Assembly (NCBI RefSeq): GCF_002366715.1 | Contig: NZ_DFBS01000003.1 | Span: 50,975 to 114,974, forward strand | Origin: Halomonas sp. UBA3074 | Lineage (GTDB): Bacteria; Pseudomonadota; Gammaproteobacteria; Pseudomonadales; Halomonadaceae | Reading direction: 5' to 3' | Length of the DNA stretch: 64,000 nucleotides | Part shown: positions 51,904 through 60,656 of the stretch, piece after piece | Position numbering within the stretch: the stretch's first letter is position 1 | Layout: every line of letters begins with the position of its first letter | The notes under the pieces: generated by a model | Databases searched by the model: none | Told to the model about the DNA's origin: nothing | The model's input: only the letters and a program-made list of their open reading frames with translations | Made by a program: the position numbers and the translations under genes

Positions 51904-53219
51904 GCCACCTCTAAGGTCGATAAATGGGGAGTGTCGTTCTGTTGGTCAGCCGTGCTCGCTTGGAGTGCTTCAACATCCGCGGCGCCAAACAGCAGTGCTT
52001 GGCGGCAGTCGCTAAGGTCATTACCAGCGAGCGCTTGGTCGAAGTACCAAGGGCCTTGGGTGGTATCGCCGTAAAGCACCGCGCCCTCTATCCGGCCGTC
52101 GCGCAGCAGTAGGCGACGGTAATCGCCGCGCTCAATGTCGTGGTAATTCAATACGTCATGCTCGGTGCTGGCCTCGGTGGGGCCAAAGGCGTAGAGCGCC
52201 ACGCCGCTGATTTTGAGCTTGGTAGCGCTGGGCGCATCCGCGTAGCCAAGGGTAGGCATGCCACCTAAGCGGGCGGCGAGTACTTCCACCTGACGCCAGA
52301 TCGGTTCCACCAAGCCGTAGGTGGTGCCATCGAACTGGCAGCACTCACCCAGTGCTGATATCGCTGAGTCACTGGTGGTGAGAAATTCATCCACCACGAT
52401 AGCGCGCTCGGTGTTCAGGCCCGCCTGGTGGCCAAGTTCCGCGTTAGGCGTAATACCCGCTGCAATGATGACGCTCGTGGCAGCCAGTTGGCGGCCATCA
52501 TCAAGATGCAGCTTGCTGACCTGGCCTTGGGCGTCGCCTTCTAGCCGTGCTAACTGGGCGCCGGTAATAATCTTCAGGCCGCGTTGGGACAGTTCGTTTT
52601 CAAGCAGGTGTGAGGCGGTGGTATCCAGTTGGCGGTTCATCAGCCGTTCGCTGCGCTGGAGTACGCTAACGCGGATATCGTTGCCGCGCTTGCGCAGCCC
52701 TTCGGCGGCTTCCAGGCCTAACAGGCCGCCGCCAATCACCACCGCCTCACCACCACGATGAGCAATGGCGGTCAGCGCATCGGCATCTTGCAGGTCACGA
52801 AAGCCGTGCACGCCCGCAAGCTCAATGCCAGACACATTGGGCATCGCTGGGCGCGAGCCGGTAGCAATGACCAGATGGTCGTAAGGCAGCGTGCGGCCCG
52901 TGTCGGTGACCACGGTTTGGCAGTCGCGGTGAAGAGTGTCGACTTTTTCGCCAAGGATCAGCGTGACACCTTGGTTCGCGTACCACTGTTCATCGCGCAG
53001 CGTCAGTGCGTCCTGATGCATCTCACCGGCGAGCATTGGCGAGAGCAGAATACGGTTGTAAGCCGGGGTGGGCTCGGCGCCAATCACCGTGATGCGCTGA
53101 GGGCGCGTGGGTAGTTTCACCAACGCTTCAATCAGGCGGTGGCTGGCCATGCCGTTGCCAATAATCACTAGATGCACGTTTTGATGATCGTTGGGTGAGC
53201 ACCGGGAATGGGGTTCCAT
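51900..53219 (-). CDS. NasB-like FAD electron-transfer subunit of assimilatory nitrate reductase
   Basis: A 439-residue two-dinucleotide-domain flavoprotein, related to the N-terminal half of NirB: VIIGNGMASHRLIEAL, AYNRILLSPMLAGE, VIATGSRPAMP, VIGGGLLGLEAAEGL and ISALGECCQFDG. Stand-alone versions next to nirBD and nasA pass NAD(P)H electrons to nitrate reductase (NasB/NasG). Rubredoxin reductase-like function is the alternative. AGGAG lies before the ATG. It is the first gene after a leader with an intrinsic terminator, so its expression is probably set by antitermination. Confidence 0.85.
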   Translation of the reverse strand: MEPHSRCSPNDHQNVHLVIIGNGMASHRLIEALVKLPTRPQRITVIGAEPTPAYNRILLSPMLAGEMHQDALTLRDEQWYANQGVTLILGEKVDTLHRDCQTVVTDTGRTLPYDHLVIATGSRPAMPNVSGIELAGVHGFRDLQDADALTAIAHRGGEAVVIGGGLLGLEAAEGLRKRGNDIRVSVLQRSERLMNRQLDTTASHLLENELSQRGLKIITGAQLARLEGDAQGQVSKLHLDDGRQLAATSVIIAAGITPNAELGHQAGLNTERAIVVDEFLTTSDSAISALGECCQFDGTTYGLVEPIWRQVEVLAARLGGMPTLGYADAPSATKLKISGVALYAFGPTEASTEHDVLNYHDIERGDYRRLLLRDGRIEGAVLYGDTTQGPWYFDQALAGNDLSDCRQALLFGAADVEALQASTADQQNDTPHLSTLEVA

Positions 53220-53266
53220 GGGTGTCTCCTCTGTCTTTTTACGGCTGCTTGAGCACCAAACAAAAA

Positions 53267-53324
53267 ACGCCCCTCACGCTCTCTCATTTCCACGCTGGGT
53301 AGAAGGAGGAAGCATCAGGGGCGT
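53267..53324 (-). terminator. Leader terminator (attenuator) ahead of nasB-nirBD
   Basis: On the minus strand ACGCCCCT (53324-53317) pairs with AGGGGCGT (53274-53267) and runs directly into TTTTTT. The enclosed 42 bases can fold further. It lies only 48 bases before the first start codon, inside the transcript leader, so it must be bypassed for expression. Confidence 0.75.
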
Positions 53325-53367
53325 CGTTGCCCGGTAGCGTTGTTTAAAATCTATGCGTTAAACGCGC

Positions 53368-53387
53368 GGCAACCGCCATTGGCTGCC
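53368..53387 (-). promoter_or_regulatory. ANTAR-type hexaloop hairpin in nasB-nirBD leader
   Basis: On the minus strand GGCAGCC, loop AATGGC, GGTTGCC: a 7-bp stem with a six-base loop that has A at position 1 and G at position 4, the loop rule described for ANTAR antiterminator targets. It precedes the leader terminator by 43 bases. Its 3' arm can alternatively pair with GGCAAC at 53331-53326. Confidence 0.6.
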
Positions 53388-53663
53388 AACTGATTAAACA
53401 CTTACCGTGTATAAAGCAAGGAGCTAGCCAACTGGCTATTAATCACCCTTTTTTCAAGCATGTCAGGTATTTAAAAAGTAAAGGGGGAGAAGCGGACGCG
53501 TCGCTGTTCGAGCAAGCTGCACAGCGATGGTGCGAAAAGGGAGTGGGCTGCACTCTCACACGACATTTAGCGTGGATACATAGCCTACAAGAGCGCTGTG
53601 TGATGAGCTTTCATATTTTTAACTAGTTGTTTTTAAATCGTTAATTTTTATGAGTCCGGTTGT

Positions 53664-53679
53664 CGGCTTGGCTCTTGCA
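53664..53679 (+). promoter_or_regulatory. Possible sigma-54 promoter for nasA
   Basis: CGGCTTGGCTCTTGCA has GG and GC separated by exactly 10 bases and the TTGCA -12 element, close to TGGCACG-N4-TTGCA. Nitrogen-regulated nas operons often use sigma-54 with NtrC. It would start transcription about 125 bases before the first leader hairpin. Other elements in the 53220-53971 gap are listed separately; no ORF is convincing there. Confidence 0.45.
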
Positions 53680-53802
53680 GCTAACGAGGTAATAAGTGAG
53701 TTAACAAGGCATAAGCGCTCATTGTAAGGCGATGGCAGAGAACAACTCCAACGCCGTTATTAGAAGAATAAGTAGCCGTTAGAAGATGTGAAGCTGTTAG
53801 TA

Positions 53803-53857
53803 AGTCTTCATTTGTATGAAGAGACTACTGCAAAGAGTATTGCACCGATGAAGGTGC
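53803..53857 (+). promoter_or_regulatory. Tandem hexaloop hairpins in the nasA leader
   Basis: Two hairpins in a row: first at 53803-53826 (AGTCTTCA, loop TTTGTA, then TGAA-GAGACT with a small bulge), second at 53842-53857 (GCACC, loop GATGAA, GGTGC). Both have six-base loops with G at position 4; position 1 is T or G instead of the A of the classical ANTAR rule. Their place just before a terminator matches the two-hairpin antiterminators of nitrate assimilation operons. Confidence 0.55.
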
Positions 53858-53870
53858 GCTGTGGCAACGA

Positions 53871-53936
53871 CGTCCAGCCCTCTTCTCTTAATGCGTTGAT
53901 AGCGCGCATTAGAGAAGGGGACTGGGCGTTTTTTTT
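53871..53936 (+). terminator. Leader terminator (attenuator) ahead of nasA
   Basis: A stem of about 24 pairs with only a few mismatches (5' arm CGTCCAGCCC...AATGCG, 3' arm CGCATTAGAGAAGG...CTGGGCG) followed by TTTTTTTT, ending 35 bases before the nasA start codon. It is one of the strongest intrinsic terminators in the window and lies inside the transcript leader. Confidence 0.85.
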
Positions 53937-53971
53937 ATGCCTGACGCTAATGAGGAATCCGAGGAGTAGCT

Positions 53972-56686
53972 ATGACTCAGGCCAAAACCACATGTCCTTA
54001 CTGCGGCGTCGGCTGCGGTGTGACGGCGACCGTTGAAGCAGGCACGTTGAGCGCTGTCGAAGGCGACCGCGACCACCCCGCCAACTATGGTCGGCTGTGT
54101 GTCAAAGGTTCTGCGCTGCATGAGACGTTGGGCGAGCAGGGCCGCCTGACGCATCCGCGCGTAGATGGCGTTGAGGTCTCCTGGGTGTCCGCACTAACTA
54201 CCACTGCTGAGCGTTTAAACGCGCTGCGGGCCGAGCATGGCAATCATAGTATCTCGGCGTACCTGTCGGGGCAGCTATTGACGGAAGATTACTATGTGGC
54301 CAATAAGCTGTTTAAAGGCTTCCTGGGCACGCCTCACTTAGATACCAACTCGCGACTCTGCATGGCCTCAGCGGTGGCTGGCTATAAGCGTGCCTTCGGT
54401 GCGGATGCAGTGCCGTGCAACTACGAAGATCTGGAAGAGGCGGAGCTGGTCGTGCTGGTGGGTGCTAACCTGGCCTGGAACCACCCGGTGCTTTATCAGC
54501 GGATTAAAGTGGCGAAAGAGCGCAACCCGCTGATGCGCCTGGTGGTCATCGATCCGCGGGTCACCGATAGCTGCGAAATTGCTGACCTCTATTTGGGGAT
54601 CAAACCGGGCACGGATGCTTACCTGTTTAACGGGCTGTTGGCATGGATGGCGCAACATGAAAAGCTCGATACGCTCTATCTTGAGCGTCACACCGACGGG
54701 TTTGACGATGCCCTGGCGGCGGCCCAGCAAACGGCGGGCTCGGTGGCGGAGGTCGCTGCTGCCTGCGATATTGACCCCGAGCGTCTGGAAACTTTCTACT
54801 ATTGGTTTGCCAGCCAGCTGCATGTGGTCACGCTCTATTCCCAGGGCGTTAACCAGTCCTCAAGCGGCACCGATAAATGTAACGCGATTATCAACTGCCA
54901 CTTGGCGGGCGGGAAAATCGGCTTGCCGGGGGCGGGGCCGTTCTCGATTACCGGCCAGCCCAACGCCATGGGTGGGCGCGAGGTGGGCGGTTTGGCCAAT
55001 CAACTGGCCGCGCATATGGATTACCATACCCCCGGCGCCCGCGAGCTGGTCAGCCGTTTTTGGGCAACGGCGACATTGACGCCGAACGTGCCGGAAGGCC
55101 CCGGCTATAAAGCGGTTGAGCTGTTTGAGGCCATTGAGCGCGGCGAGATAAAAGCACTGTGGGTGATGGCGACTAACCCGGCTATCAGCTTGCCTGACGC
55201 GGCCCGGGTTCGCGCTGCCCTGGAAAAGTGCCCGCTGGTGATCGTTTCCGAGTGCGCTGCGCATACCGATCTGCTGCCTTATGCGGATATCGTGCTGCCA
55301 GCCTCTGGGTGGTCCGAAAAGGACGGCACCGTCACCAATTCCGAGCGGCGTATTTCTCGCCAGCGAGGCATGCTCCCACCGCCGGGTGAAGCACGTCACG
55401 ACTGGTGGATCGTCTGCGAGGTGGCAAAACAGCTGGGGTTTGATGATGCCTTCCATTACACGCATCCCTGGGAGATTTTCGACGAACATGCTCGTCTTTC
55501 TGGGTTTGAAAACGGCATGGCCGACCGCCCGAAGCGGTTGTTTGATATTTCTGGCTTGGTGGGCCTTGGGCGGGATGGCTATGACGCTCTGGCGCCGGTT
55601 CAATGGCCGGTCACTGCTCAAGCACCCCAGGGAACCGCGCGTCTGTTTGAAGATGGCGAGTTCGCCACGGCTAATGGCCGTGCCAAGCTGTTGGCGATTA
55701 AGCCACAGGGCCCTGAACAAGCACTCAGCGCAACCTATCCGCTGCGTTTAAATACCGGACGAATTCGTGATCAGTGGCACACCATGACCCGGACGGCGCG
55801 GGCACCGCGGCTAATGAATCACCGCGCAGAACCCTTTATGGATGTACACCCTGATGATGCTCTTGCTGCAGGCGTGGTCGATCAGGGGTTGGCAGTATTA
55901 ACCGCCGTAAAGGGCGAATTTCGTGCTCGGGTACGGGTATCCAATGCTCAGCGCCGCGGTGAAGTGTTTGTTCCCATCCACTGGACCGACTGTTTTACCC
56001 GCCAGGCCAGAAGTAGCGCGTTGGTCGATAGCATCACCGATCCGCTCTCCGGTCAGCCGGAAGCCAAACATGGCGCTGTGGCGTTGTCGCCGCTGGCAAC
56101 GGATTGGCAAGCCACCCTGTTAATTGCGGATGGCGTTACTGGATCCACCCCGTGGTGCACGAGCGCTTACTGGGCGCGTATTCCCATGCGCGCCTGCCAG
56201 CGTTGGCAGCTTGCTGATACGCAGCCGATCAATGATTGGTTGGCGCAGGTGAAAACGTGGCTGCCGGGTGAAGTGTCGGTCGTCATCCAAGACCCAACTA
56301 CCGGACGGCTGCGTGCCGCCTGCGTGGAAAGCGGCCAACTGCGCTGGTGGCTGATGGTTGGCACCCCAACAGAGTTGCCGGGCTTAGCGTGGTTGGAAGC
56401 CCGGTTTAACGATACCTCATTGAGCGATAGCCATCGCCGCCGTTTACTCGCTGGCTGCGATGACGGCGCTATGGATACGGGCCCGGTGGTATGCAGTTGC
56501 CACCAGGTAGGCCAAACTATCATCACGAATGCTATTCGTGCAGGCGACACCAGCGTAGAAGCGCTGGGGGCTAGGCTTGCCTGTGGCACACAGTGCGGTA
56601 GCTGTATTCCCGAATTGAAATCCCTGATTGAAGAGGAACGGCCCTATGCGCGCACTAAGCAACCCCTTGCTAATGAAGTGGTTTAA
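53972..56686 (+). CDS. nasA: Assimilatory nitrate reductase catalytic subunit
   Basis: A 904-residue molybdenum enzyme. N-terminal [4Fe-4S] ligands are CPYCGVGC and GRLCVKG (residues ~9-50), followed by the bis-MGD domains (DTNSRLCMASAVAGYKRAFG region; NQSSSGTDKCNAIINCHLAGGKIG region; GQPNAMGGREVGG). The C-terminus adds a BFD-like [2Fe-2S] domain with CSCHQVG and CGTQCGSC near residues 840-885. It reduces nitrate to nitrite in the cytoplasm. GAGGAG precedes the ATG. The next gene starts inside its last 41 bases. No nitrate transporter gene is in the window. Confidence 0.95.
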   Translation: MTQAKTTCPYCGVGCGVTATVEAGTLSAVEGDRDHPANYGRLCVKGSALHETLGEQGRLTHPRVDGVEVSWVSALTTTAERLNALRAEHGNHSISAYLSGQLLTEDYYVANKLFKGFLGTPHLDTNSRLCMASAVAGYKRAFGADAVPCNYEDLEEAELVVLVGANLAWNHPVLYQRIKVAKERNPLMRLVVIDPRVTDSCEIADLYLGIKPGTDAYLFNGLLAWMAQHEKLDTLYLERHTDGFDDALAAAQQTAGSVAEVAAACDIDPERLETFYYWFASQLHVVTLYSQGVNQSSSGTDKCNAIINCHLAGGKIGLPGAGPFSITGQPNAMGGREVGGLANQLAAHMDYHTPGARELVSRFWATATLTPNVPEGPGYKAVELFEAIERGEIKALWVMATNPAISLPDAARVRAALEKCPLVIVSECAAHTDLLPYADIVLPASGWSEKDGTVTNSERRISRQRGMLPPPGEARHDWWIVCEVAKQLGFDDAFHYTHPWEIFDEHARLSGFENGMADRPKRLFDISGLVGLGRDGYDALAPVQWPVTAQAPQGTARLFEDGEFATANGRAKLLAIKPQGPEQALSATYPLRLNTGRIRDQWHTMTRTARAPRLMNHRAEPFMDVHPDDALAAGVVDQGLAVLTAVKGEFRARVRVSNAQRRGEVFVPIHWTDCFTRQARSSALVDSITDPLSGQPEAKHGAVALSPLATDWQATLLIADGVTGSTPWCTSAYWARIPMRACQRWQLADTQPINDWLAQVKTWLPGEVSVVIQDPTTGRLRAACVESGQLRWWLMVGTPTELPGLAWLEARFNDTSLSDSHRRRLLAGCDDGAMDTGPVVCSCHQVGQTIITNAIRAGDTSVEALGARLACGTQCGSCIPELKSLIEEERPYARTKQPLANEVV

Positions 56687-57554
56687 CTCGGTGATGCGAG
56701 TGTCTTCAGCGCTGCGGTCGTCGCTTGGCGGCGGGCAGGACGTTGAATTACGCCTGCCGCTAAAGGGGCGGCGTGCCCACTGCCGTGCCGGGCATGTTTA
56801 CTTGGTCGGCGCCGGTAGCGGCGATGCAGAGTTATTAACCCTCAAGGCCGCACGCCTACTCATGCAGGCGGATGCCGTGGTGTATGACCGTTTGGTGGGC
56901 GATGAGGTGCTAGCGCTGATTCCCAGCAGCCGCCAGCGTTACTATGTGGGCAAAGCCCGCGGCCATCACAGCGTACCCCAAGCGGAGATCGGCGCGCTGA
57001 TGGTCAAGCTGGCGCGCGAAGGAAAATCGGTCGTGCGGCTGAAAGGGGGAGACCCCGCAGTGTTTGCGCGCATGGGCGAAGAGCTGGATGCCCTGGCTGC
57101 CGCCGATGTTCCCGCCACGATTGTGCCGGGCATTACCGCGGCCTCTGCCGCCGCGGCCTGCATGGGCATTCCGCTTACCGACCGTGGCCATGCGCAGCAG
57201 TTGCGGTTTGTGACTGCTCAACTATGCCGCGAAGACGGCACGCCAGATTGGGCAGCGCTGGCGCGTAAGGATGAAACGCTGGTGTTTTACATGGGGCTCT
57301 CCAAAGTCACCGCGATTTGCCAAGGCTTACGCCAGGCGGGTTTGCCTGATGAGTGGCCCATCATGCTCGTCGCTAACGCCAGCCAGCCCGAACAGCAGTC
57401 CTTGGTGGGCTCACTGGCGGATATGCCGGAAAAACTGGCCGCCCATCCCTTGCCATCACCCTGCTTGATCGTGGTGGGGAGTGTCGTGCAGCGGGTCGCT
57501 ACCTCGCCCGTTGGGTTGGCCGCTGCCTGTGGTTTCAGCGAAGGCGCTCGCTAG
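56646..57554 (+). CDS. cobA: Uroporphyrinogen-III C-methyltransferase (siroheme synthesis)
   Basis: A 302-residue SUMT. GHVYLVGAGSGDAELLTLKA (SAM site start), VVYDRLV, VRLKGGDPAVFARMGEE, VPGITAASAAAACMGIPLTDR and TLVFYMGL are the full set of family motifs. It methylates uroporphyrinogen III to precorrin-2, the first step toward siroheme needed by NirB. A 45-residue leader precedes the catalytic domain. The ATG at 56646 has GAGGAA eight bases upstream and overlaps nasA by 41 bases, which indicates coupled translation. Confidence 0.92.
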   Translation: MRALSNPLLMKWFNSVMRVSSALRSSLGGGQDVELRLPLKGRRAHCRAGHVYLVGAGSGDAELLTLKAARLLMQADAVVYDRLVGDEVLALIPSSRQRYYVGKARGHHSVPQAEIGALMVKLAREGKSVVRLKGGDPAVFARMGEELDALAAADVPATIVPGITAASAAAACMGIPLTDRGHAQQLRFVTAQLCREDGTPDWAALARKDETLVFYMGLSKVTAICQGLRQAGLPDEWPIMLVANASQPEQQSLVGSLADMPEKLAAHPLPSPCLIVVGSVVQRVATSPVGLAAACGFSEGAR

Positions 57555-57557
57555 CCA

Positions 57558-59279
57558 ATGGCAACACTGACCATTTCGCTTGGCCAGCACTCTGATAAAG
57601 GCCGCAAACCGAGCAATCAGGATTTTTACGGCGCTTACCTACCCAATGAATCCCTGCGCGCCACCAAAGGCATCGCCATTGCGTTGGCGGACGGCATCAG
57701 CAGCAGCGAGGTAAGCCGAGAGGCAAGTGAGGCGGCCGTAGGTGGGTTCTTGACCGATTACTACGCCACCCCGGCGACGTGGGCCGTGAAAACCTCCGCC
57801 CAGCGAGTGCTGCAGGCCACCAATGCCTGGCTTTACGCCCAAACTCGGCAAAGCCAATACCGTTACGACCTGGACCGTGGCTATGTGTGTACCCTGAGTG
57901 CAATGGTGATCAAATCCACCACGGCTCACCTGTTCCACGTCGGTGATAGCCGCATTTATCAACTGGCGGGCAACTCGCTTGAGCCGTTGACCGAAGATCA
58001 CCGCTTCTGGTCGTCAAGGGAAGTAAGCCATTTGAGCCGCGCGATGGGCGCCAGTCAGCACCTGGAGCTGGATTACCGCAGCCTATCGATCAGCGCGGGT
58101 GATGTGTTCGTTCTCACCACCGATGGCGTTCATGACTGGCTCACGGCGGCCAACATGGGCGCCATTATTCATGCGCATTGGGGTGACCTTGATGCGGCGG
58201 CCGAGGCGCTGATTACAGCAGCTATCGAAAGCGGCAGCGATGATAACCTGACCGTTCAGATTGTACGCATTGACTCGTTGCCTGCTGGCGATGCCGATGA
58301 GCTTTATGCGGCGTTGAGTGCGTTACCCCAACCGCCAGAACTACGTGCAGGGAGTGAACTAGACGGCTATCGCATTGTGCGCCAACTGCACGCCAGTAGC
58401 CGCAGCCATGTATTCCTCGCGGAAGAGATTGCCAGTGGCGAGCCAGTCGCGCTGAAAACCCTGTCCACCGAGTTAAGTCAGGATCCCGCAAGCATCGAGC
58501 GATTTGTGCGCGAAGAGTGGATTGCCCGTCGCCTCGACAACGTCAATGTGCTTAAAGCGCCTAGCCAAGAACGCCCTCGCCATTACCTTTACACGGTGCT
58601 GGCCTATATCGAAGGGCAAACCCTGACCCAGTGGATGCACGATCACCCTAACGCCGACTTAGCCACTGTACGGCCTATCATTGAGCAGATCGCTAAAGGG
58701 CTACGTGCTTTCCATCGCCTGGAAATGCTGCACCAGGATTTACGCCCCGACAACGTCATGATCGATAACCACGGCACGGTAAAACTGATCGATTTTGGCG
58801 CCGCCAAAGTGGCTGGCATCGCCGAAGCGGCTAGCGACGACCGCTATAGCCACGATATTTTAGGCACCGCGCAGTACACCGCCCCGGAGTATTTTTTGGG
58901 GGAAGGCGGGTCGCCCCGGGCGGATCAATACTCCCTCGCCGTTATCACCTATCAGATGCTAACCGGCACGCTGCCCTATGGCACCGAAGTGGCTAAAACC
59001 CGAACGCGGGCGGCGCAACATAAGCTTGCCTATCAATCGGCGCTCAGCGAAAACCGGGAGCTACCCGTCTGGGTGGATGAGGTACTTAAAAAGGCGCTTC
59101 ACCCCAGCCCACACAAGCGTTATCCAGCGCTTTCGGAGTTTATGTTTGAATTGCGCGCGCCAAGCACTGAAATGCTTAAGCGCGCCCAGTTGCCACTGCT
59201 AGAACGCGATCCCGTGCTGTTTTGGAAAGGCGTATCGCTGGTGCTGGCGATAGTGGTGATCGCGCTATTAGTGCGTTAA
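57558..59279 (+). CDS. Fused PP2C phosphatase and Ser/Thr kinase with C-terminal membrane anchor
   Basis: A 573-residue fusion. The PP2C half (residues 1-235) has SNQDFYG, ALADGISSSE, HVGDSRIYQL, TTDGVHDW and SDDNLTV, the metal-binding set. The kinase half (~270-540) has the glycine loop region, VALKT lysine, the catalytic loop HQDLRPDN (HRDLKPEN in most kinases) and LIDFGAAKV (DFG), with APEYFLGE as APE motif. One hydrophobic helix closes the protein (~553-572). It starts 3 bases after cobA. The same kinase accompanies nasA in Pseudomonas, so a role in controlling nitrate assimilation is inferred. Confidence 0.9.
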   Translation: MATLTISLGQHSDKGRKPSNQDFYGAYLPNESLRATKGIAIALADGISSSEVSREASEAAVGGFLTDYYATPATWAVKTSAQRVLQATNAWLYAQTRQSQYRYDLDRGYVCTLSAMVIKSTTAHLFHVGDSRIYQLAGNSLEPLTEDHRFWSSREVSHLSRAMGASQHLELDYRSLSISAGDVFVLTTDGVHDWLTAANMGAIIHAHWGDLDAAAEALITAAIESGSDDNLTVQIVRIDSLPAGDADELYAALSALPQPPELRAGSELDGYRIVRQLHASSRSHVFLAEEIASGEPVALKTLSTELSQDPASIERFVREEWIARRLDNVNVLKAPSQERPRHYLYTVLAYIEGQTLTQWMHDHPNADLATVRPIIEQIAKGLRAFHRLEMLHQDLRPDNVMIDNHGTVKLIDFGAAKVAGIAEAASDDRYSHDILGTAQYTAPEYFLGEGGSPRADQYSLAVITYQMLTGTLPYGTEVAKTRTRAAQHKLAYQSALSENRELPVWVDEVLKKALHPSPHKRYPALSEFMFELRAPSTEMLKRAQLPLLERDPVLFWKGVSLVLAIVVIALLVR

Positions 59280-59297
59280 GAGGGGCTAGGAGGGGGA

Positions 59298-60557
59298 TCA
59301 ACGTGCGTCGTCAAAGCGGTCGACCCGGCGTAAGGTGGGGAAAATTTTCATCCATGCTCCAACCACCGCTAGTGTGCCGACACTGCCAATGATGGCCGCG
59401 GGCACGGCACCAAACCATGCCGCCATGCTGCCGGCACGGAACTCACCTAACTCATTGCTGGAGCCGATAAACAGCATATTGACCGCATTGACACGCCCGC
59501 GCATTTCATCGGGGGTGGCAAGTTGAACCAGCGTCATGCGGACATAAACGCTAATCATATCGGCGGCGCCGGCCACCAGCATGGCGATCATCGAAAGCCA
59601 AAAAAACGTCGAAAAGGCGAACACCAGATTGGCAACGCCAAAAATCGCCACCGCTATAAACATCACTAAACCAGCGCGGCGCTTGATACCGCGGATGCCC
59701 AAGTAAAGCCCCATCAACAGGGCGCCAACCGCAATAGCGCTTCGTAGCGCGCCCAACCCTTCCGGGCCAACGTGAAGTACTTCCTGCGCATAGATGGGGA
59801 GCAGTGCCACGACGCCACCCAATAACACCGCAAATAGATCCAGCGAAATGGCGCCCAGAATAATCGGCTGATAGCGGATATAGCGAATGCCCGCCGTAAA
59901 GCGTTTGATGGCAGTACTTTCCAGTGTTTTGGCGATTTCAGCATAGCGAATTGGCACCGGCATCAGCAGCACCAGCGCCGCAATAAAGCATCCTAAACAC
60001 ACGCTGTAGGCCAGGCTTCCGCCGCCCAGGCCATACAGAATGCCGCCCAAAAGTGGGCCGCCAATCACAGCGATCTTCATGATGGAGCTATTCAGCGCAA
60101 TGGCCGATGCAAGCTGCGCGCGGGGCACAATGTTGGGCAGCAAGCTTTGTAAGGCGGGGCCGGTAAAGGCTCGCGCCGCGCCAAACAGTGCCAGGACCGC
60201 GTAAAAGCCACCGACACTCTGGCTTCCATTCAGCGAAAGCGTCAGCAGCAGCGCGCTGCACACACCTTGCACCACCCAGCTAATTTGCAAAATGCGTTTG
60301 CGCGAAAAGCGGTCAACGAAATCCCCAGCGGGGAGCAGTAGCACTACCATGGGTAAAAACTGGGCCAAACCGACATAGGCTAACGCCATGGGGTCACGGG
60401 TAATGTCGTAAACCTGCCAAGCGACAACGATCGCCTGAATCTGCATGGCAAACACGGCTGCTAAGCGCGACAGCAAAAAACTCAAAAAACCGGGTTGGCG
60501 ATGCAGCGGCAGTAAACGTTCTGAAGTGTTGTTTGGCGTGTCGGTTGAGGAGGTCAT
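59298..60557 (-). CDS. MFS exporter, EntS-like branch
   Basis: A 419-residue membrane protein with twelve helices of the MFS_3/EntS type: RLAAVFAMQIQAIVVAWQVYDIT at the first helix, PAGDFVDRFSRKRILQ as motif A, and TPDEMRGRVNAVNMLFIGSSNELGEF late in the protein (cited in part). Members export siderophores such as enterobactin or other small compounds. No Fur-like box was noticed near its start, so the siderophore link is weak. It is convergent with the kinase gene. Confidence 0.82.
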   Translation of the reverse strand: MTSSTDTPNNTSERLLPLHRQPGFLSFLLSRLAAVFAMQIQAIVVAWQVYDITRDPMALAYVGLAQFLPMVVLLLPAGDFVDRFSRKRILQISWVVQGVCSALLLTLSLNGSQSVGGFYAVLALFGAARAFTGPALQSLLPNIVPRAQLASAIALNSSIMKIAVIGGPLLGGILYGLGGGSLAYSVCLGCFIAALVLLMPVPIRYAEIAKTLESTAIKRFTAGIRYIRYQPIILGAISLDLFAVLLGGVVALLPIYAQEVLHVGPEGLGALRSAIAVGALLMGLYLGIRGIKRRAGLVMFIAVAIFGVANLVFAFSTFFWLSMIAMLVAGAADMISVYVRMTLVQLATPDEMRGRVNAVNMLFIGSSNELGEFRAGSMAAWFGAVPAAIIGSVGTLAVVGAWMKIFPTLRRVDRFDDAR

Positions 60558-60656
60558 GGCATCTTCATGGTGGGCATAGTTTCAGGCGCAAAGGGTTGAA
60601 GTAAGGCAATGGTCACCCCATGTTAGTTAACACGCTATCAATAGAAAAGGATGTTA

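Noticed and set aside
53425..53438. TAGCC-AACT-GGCTA hairpin as the second ANTAR hairpin of the nasB leader
   Set aside because: Its loop is four bases, not six, and no G4/A1 pattern can be set. It may still be a structural or operator element.
54860..55720. A 286-codon open frame antisense to nasA
   Set aside because: It overlaps the well-supported molybdenum domain of nasA in full. Arg/Gly/Pro-rich composition without motifs is typical of shadow frames in GC-rich genes.
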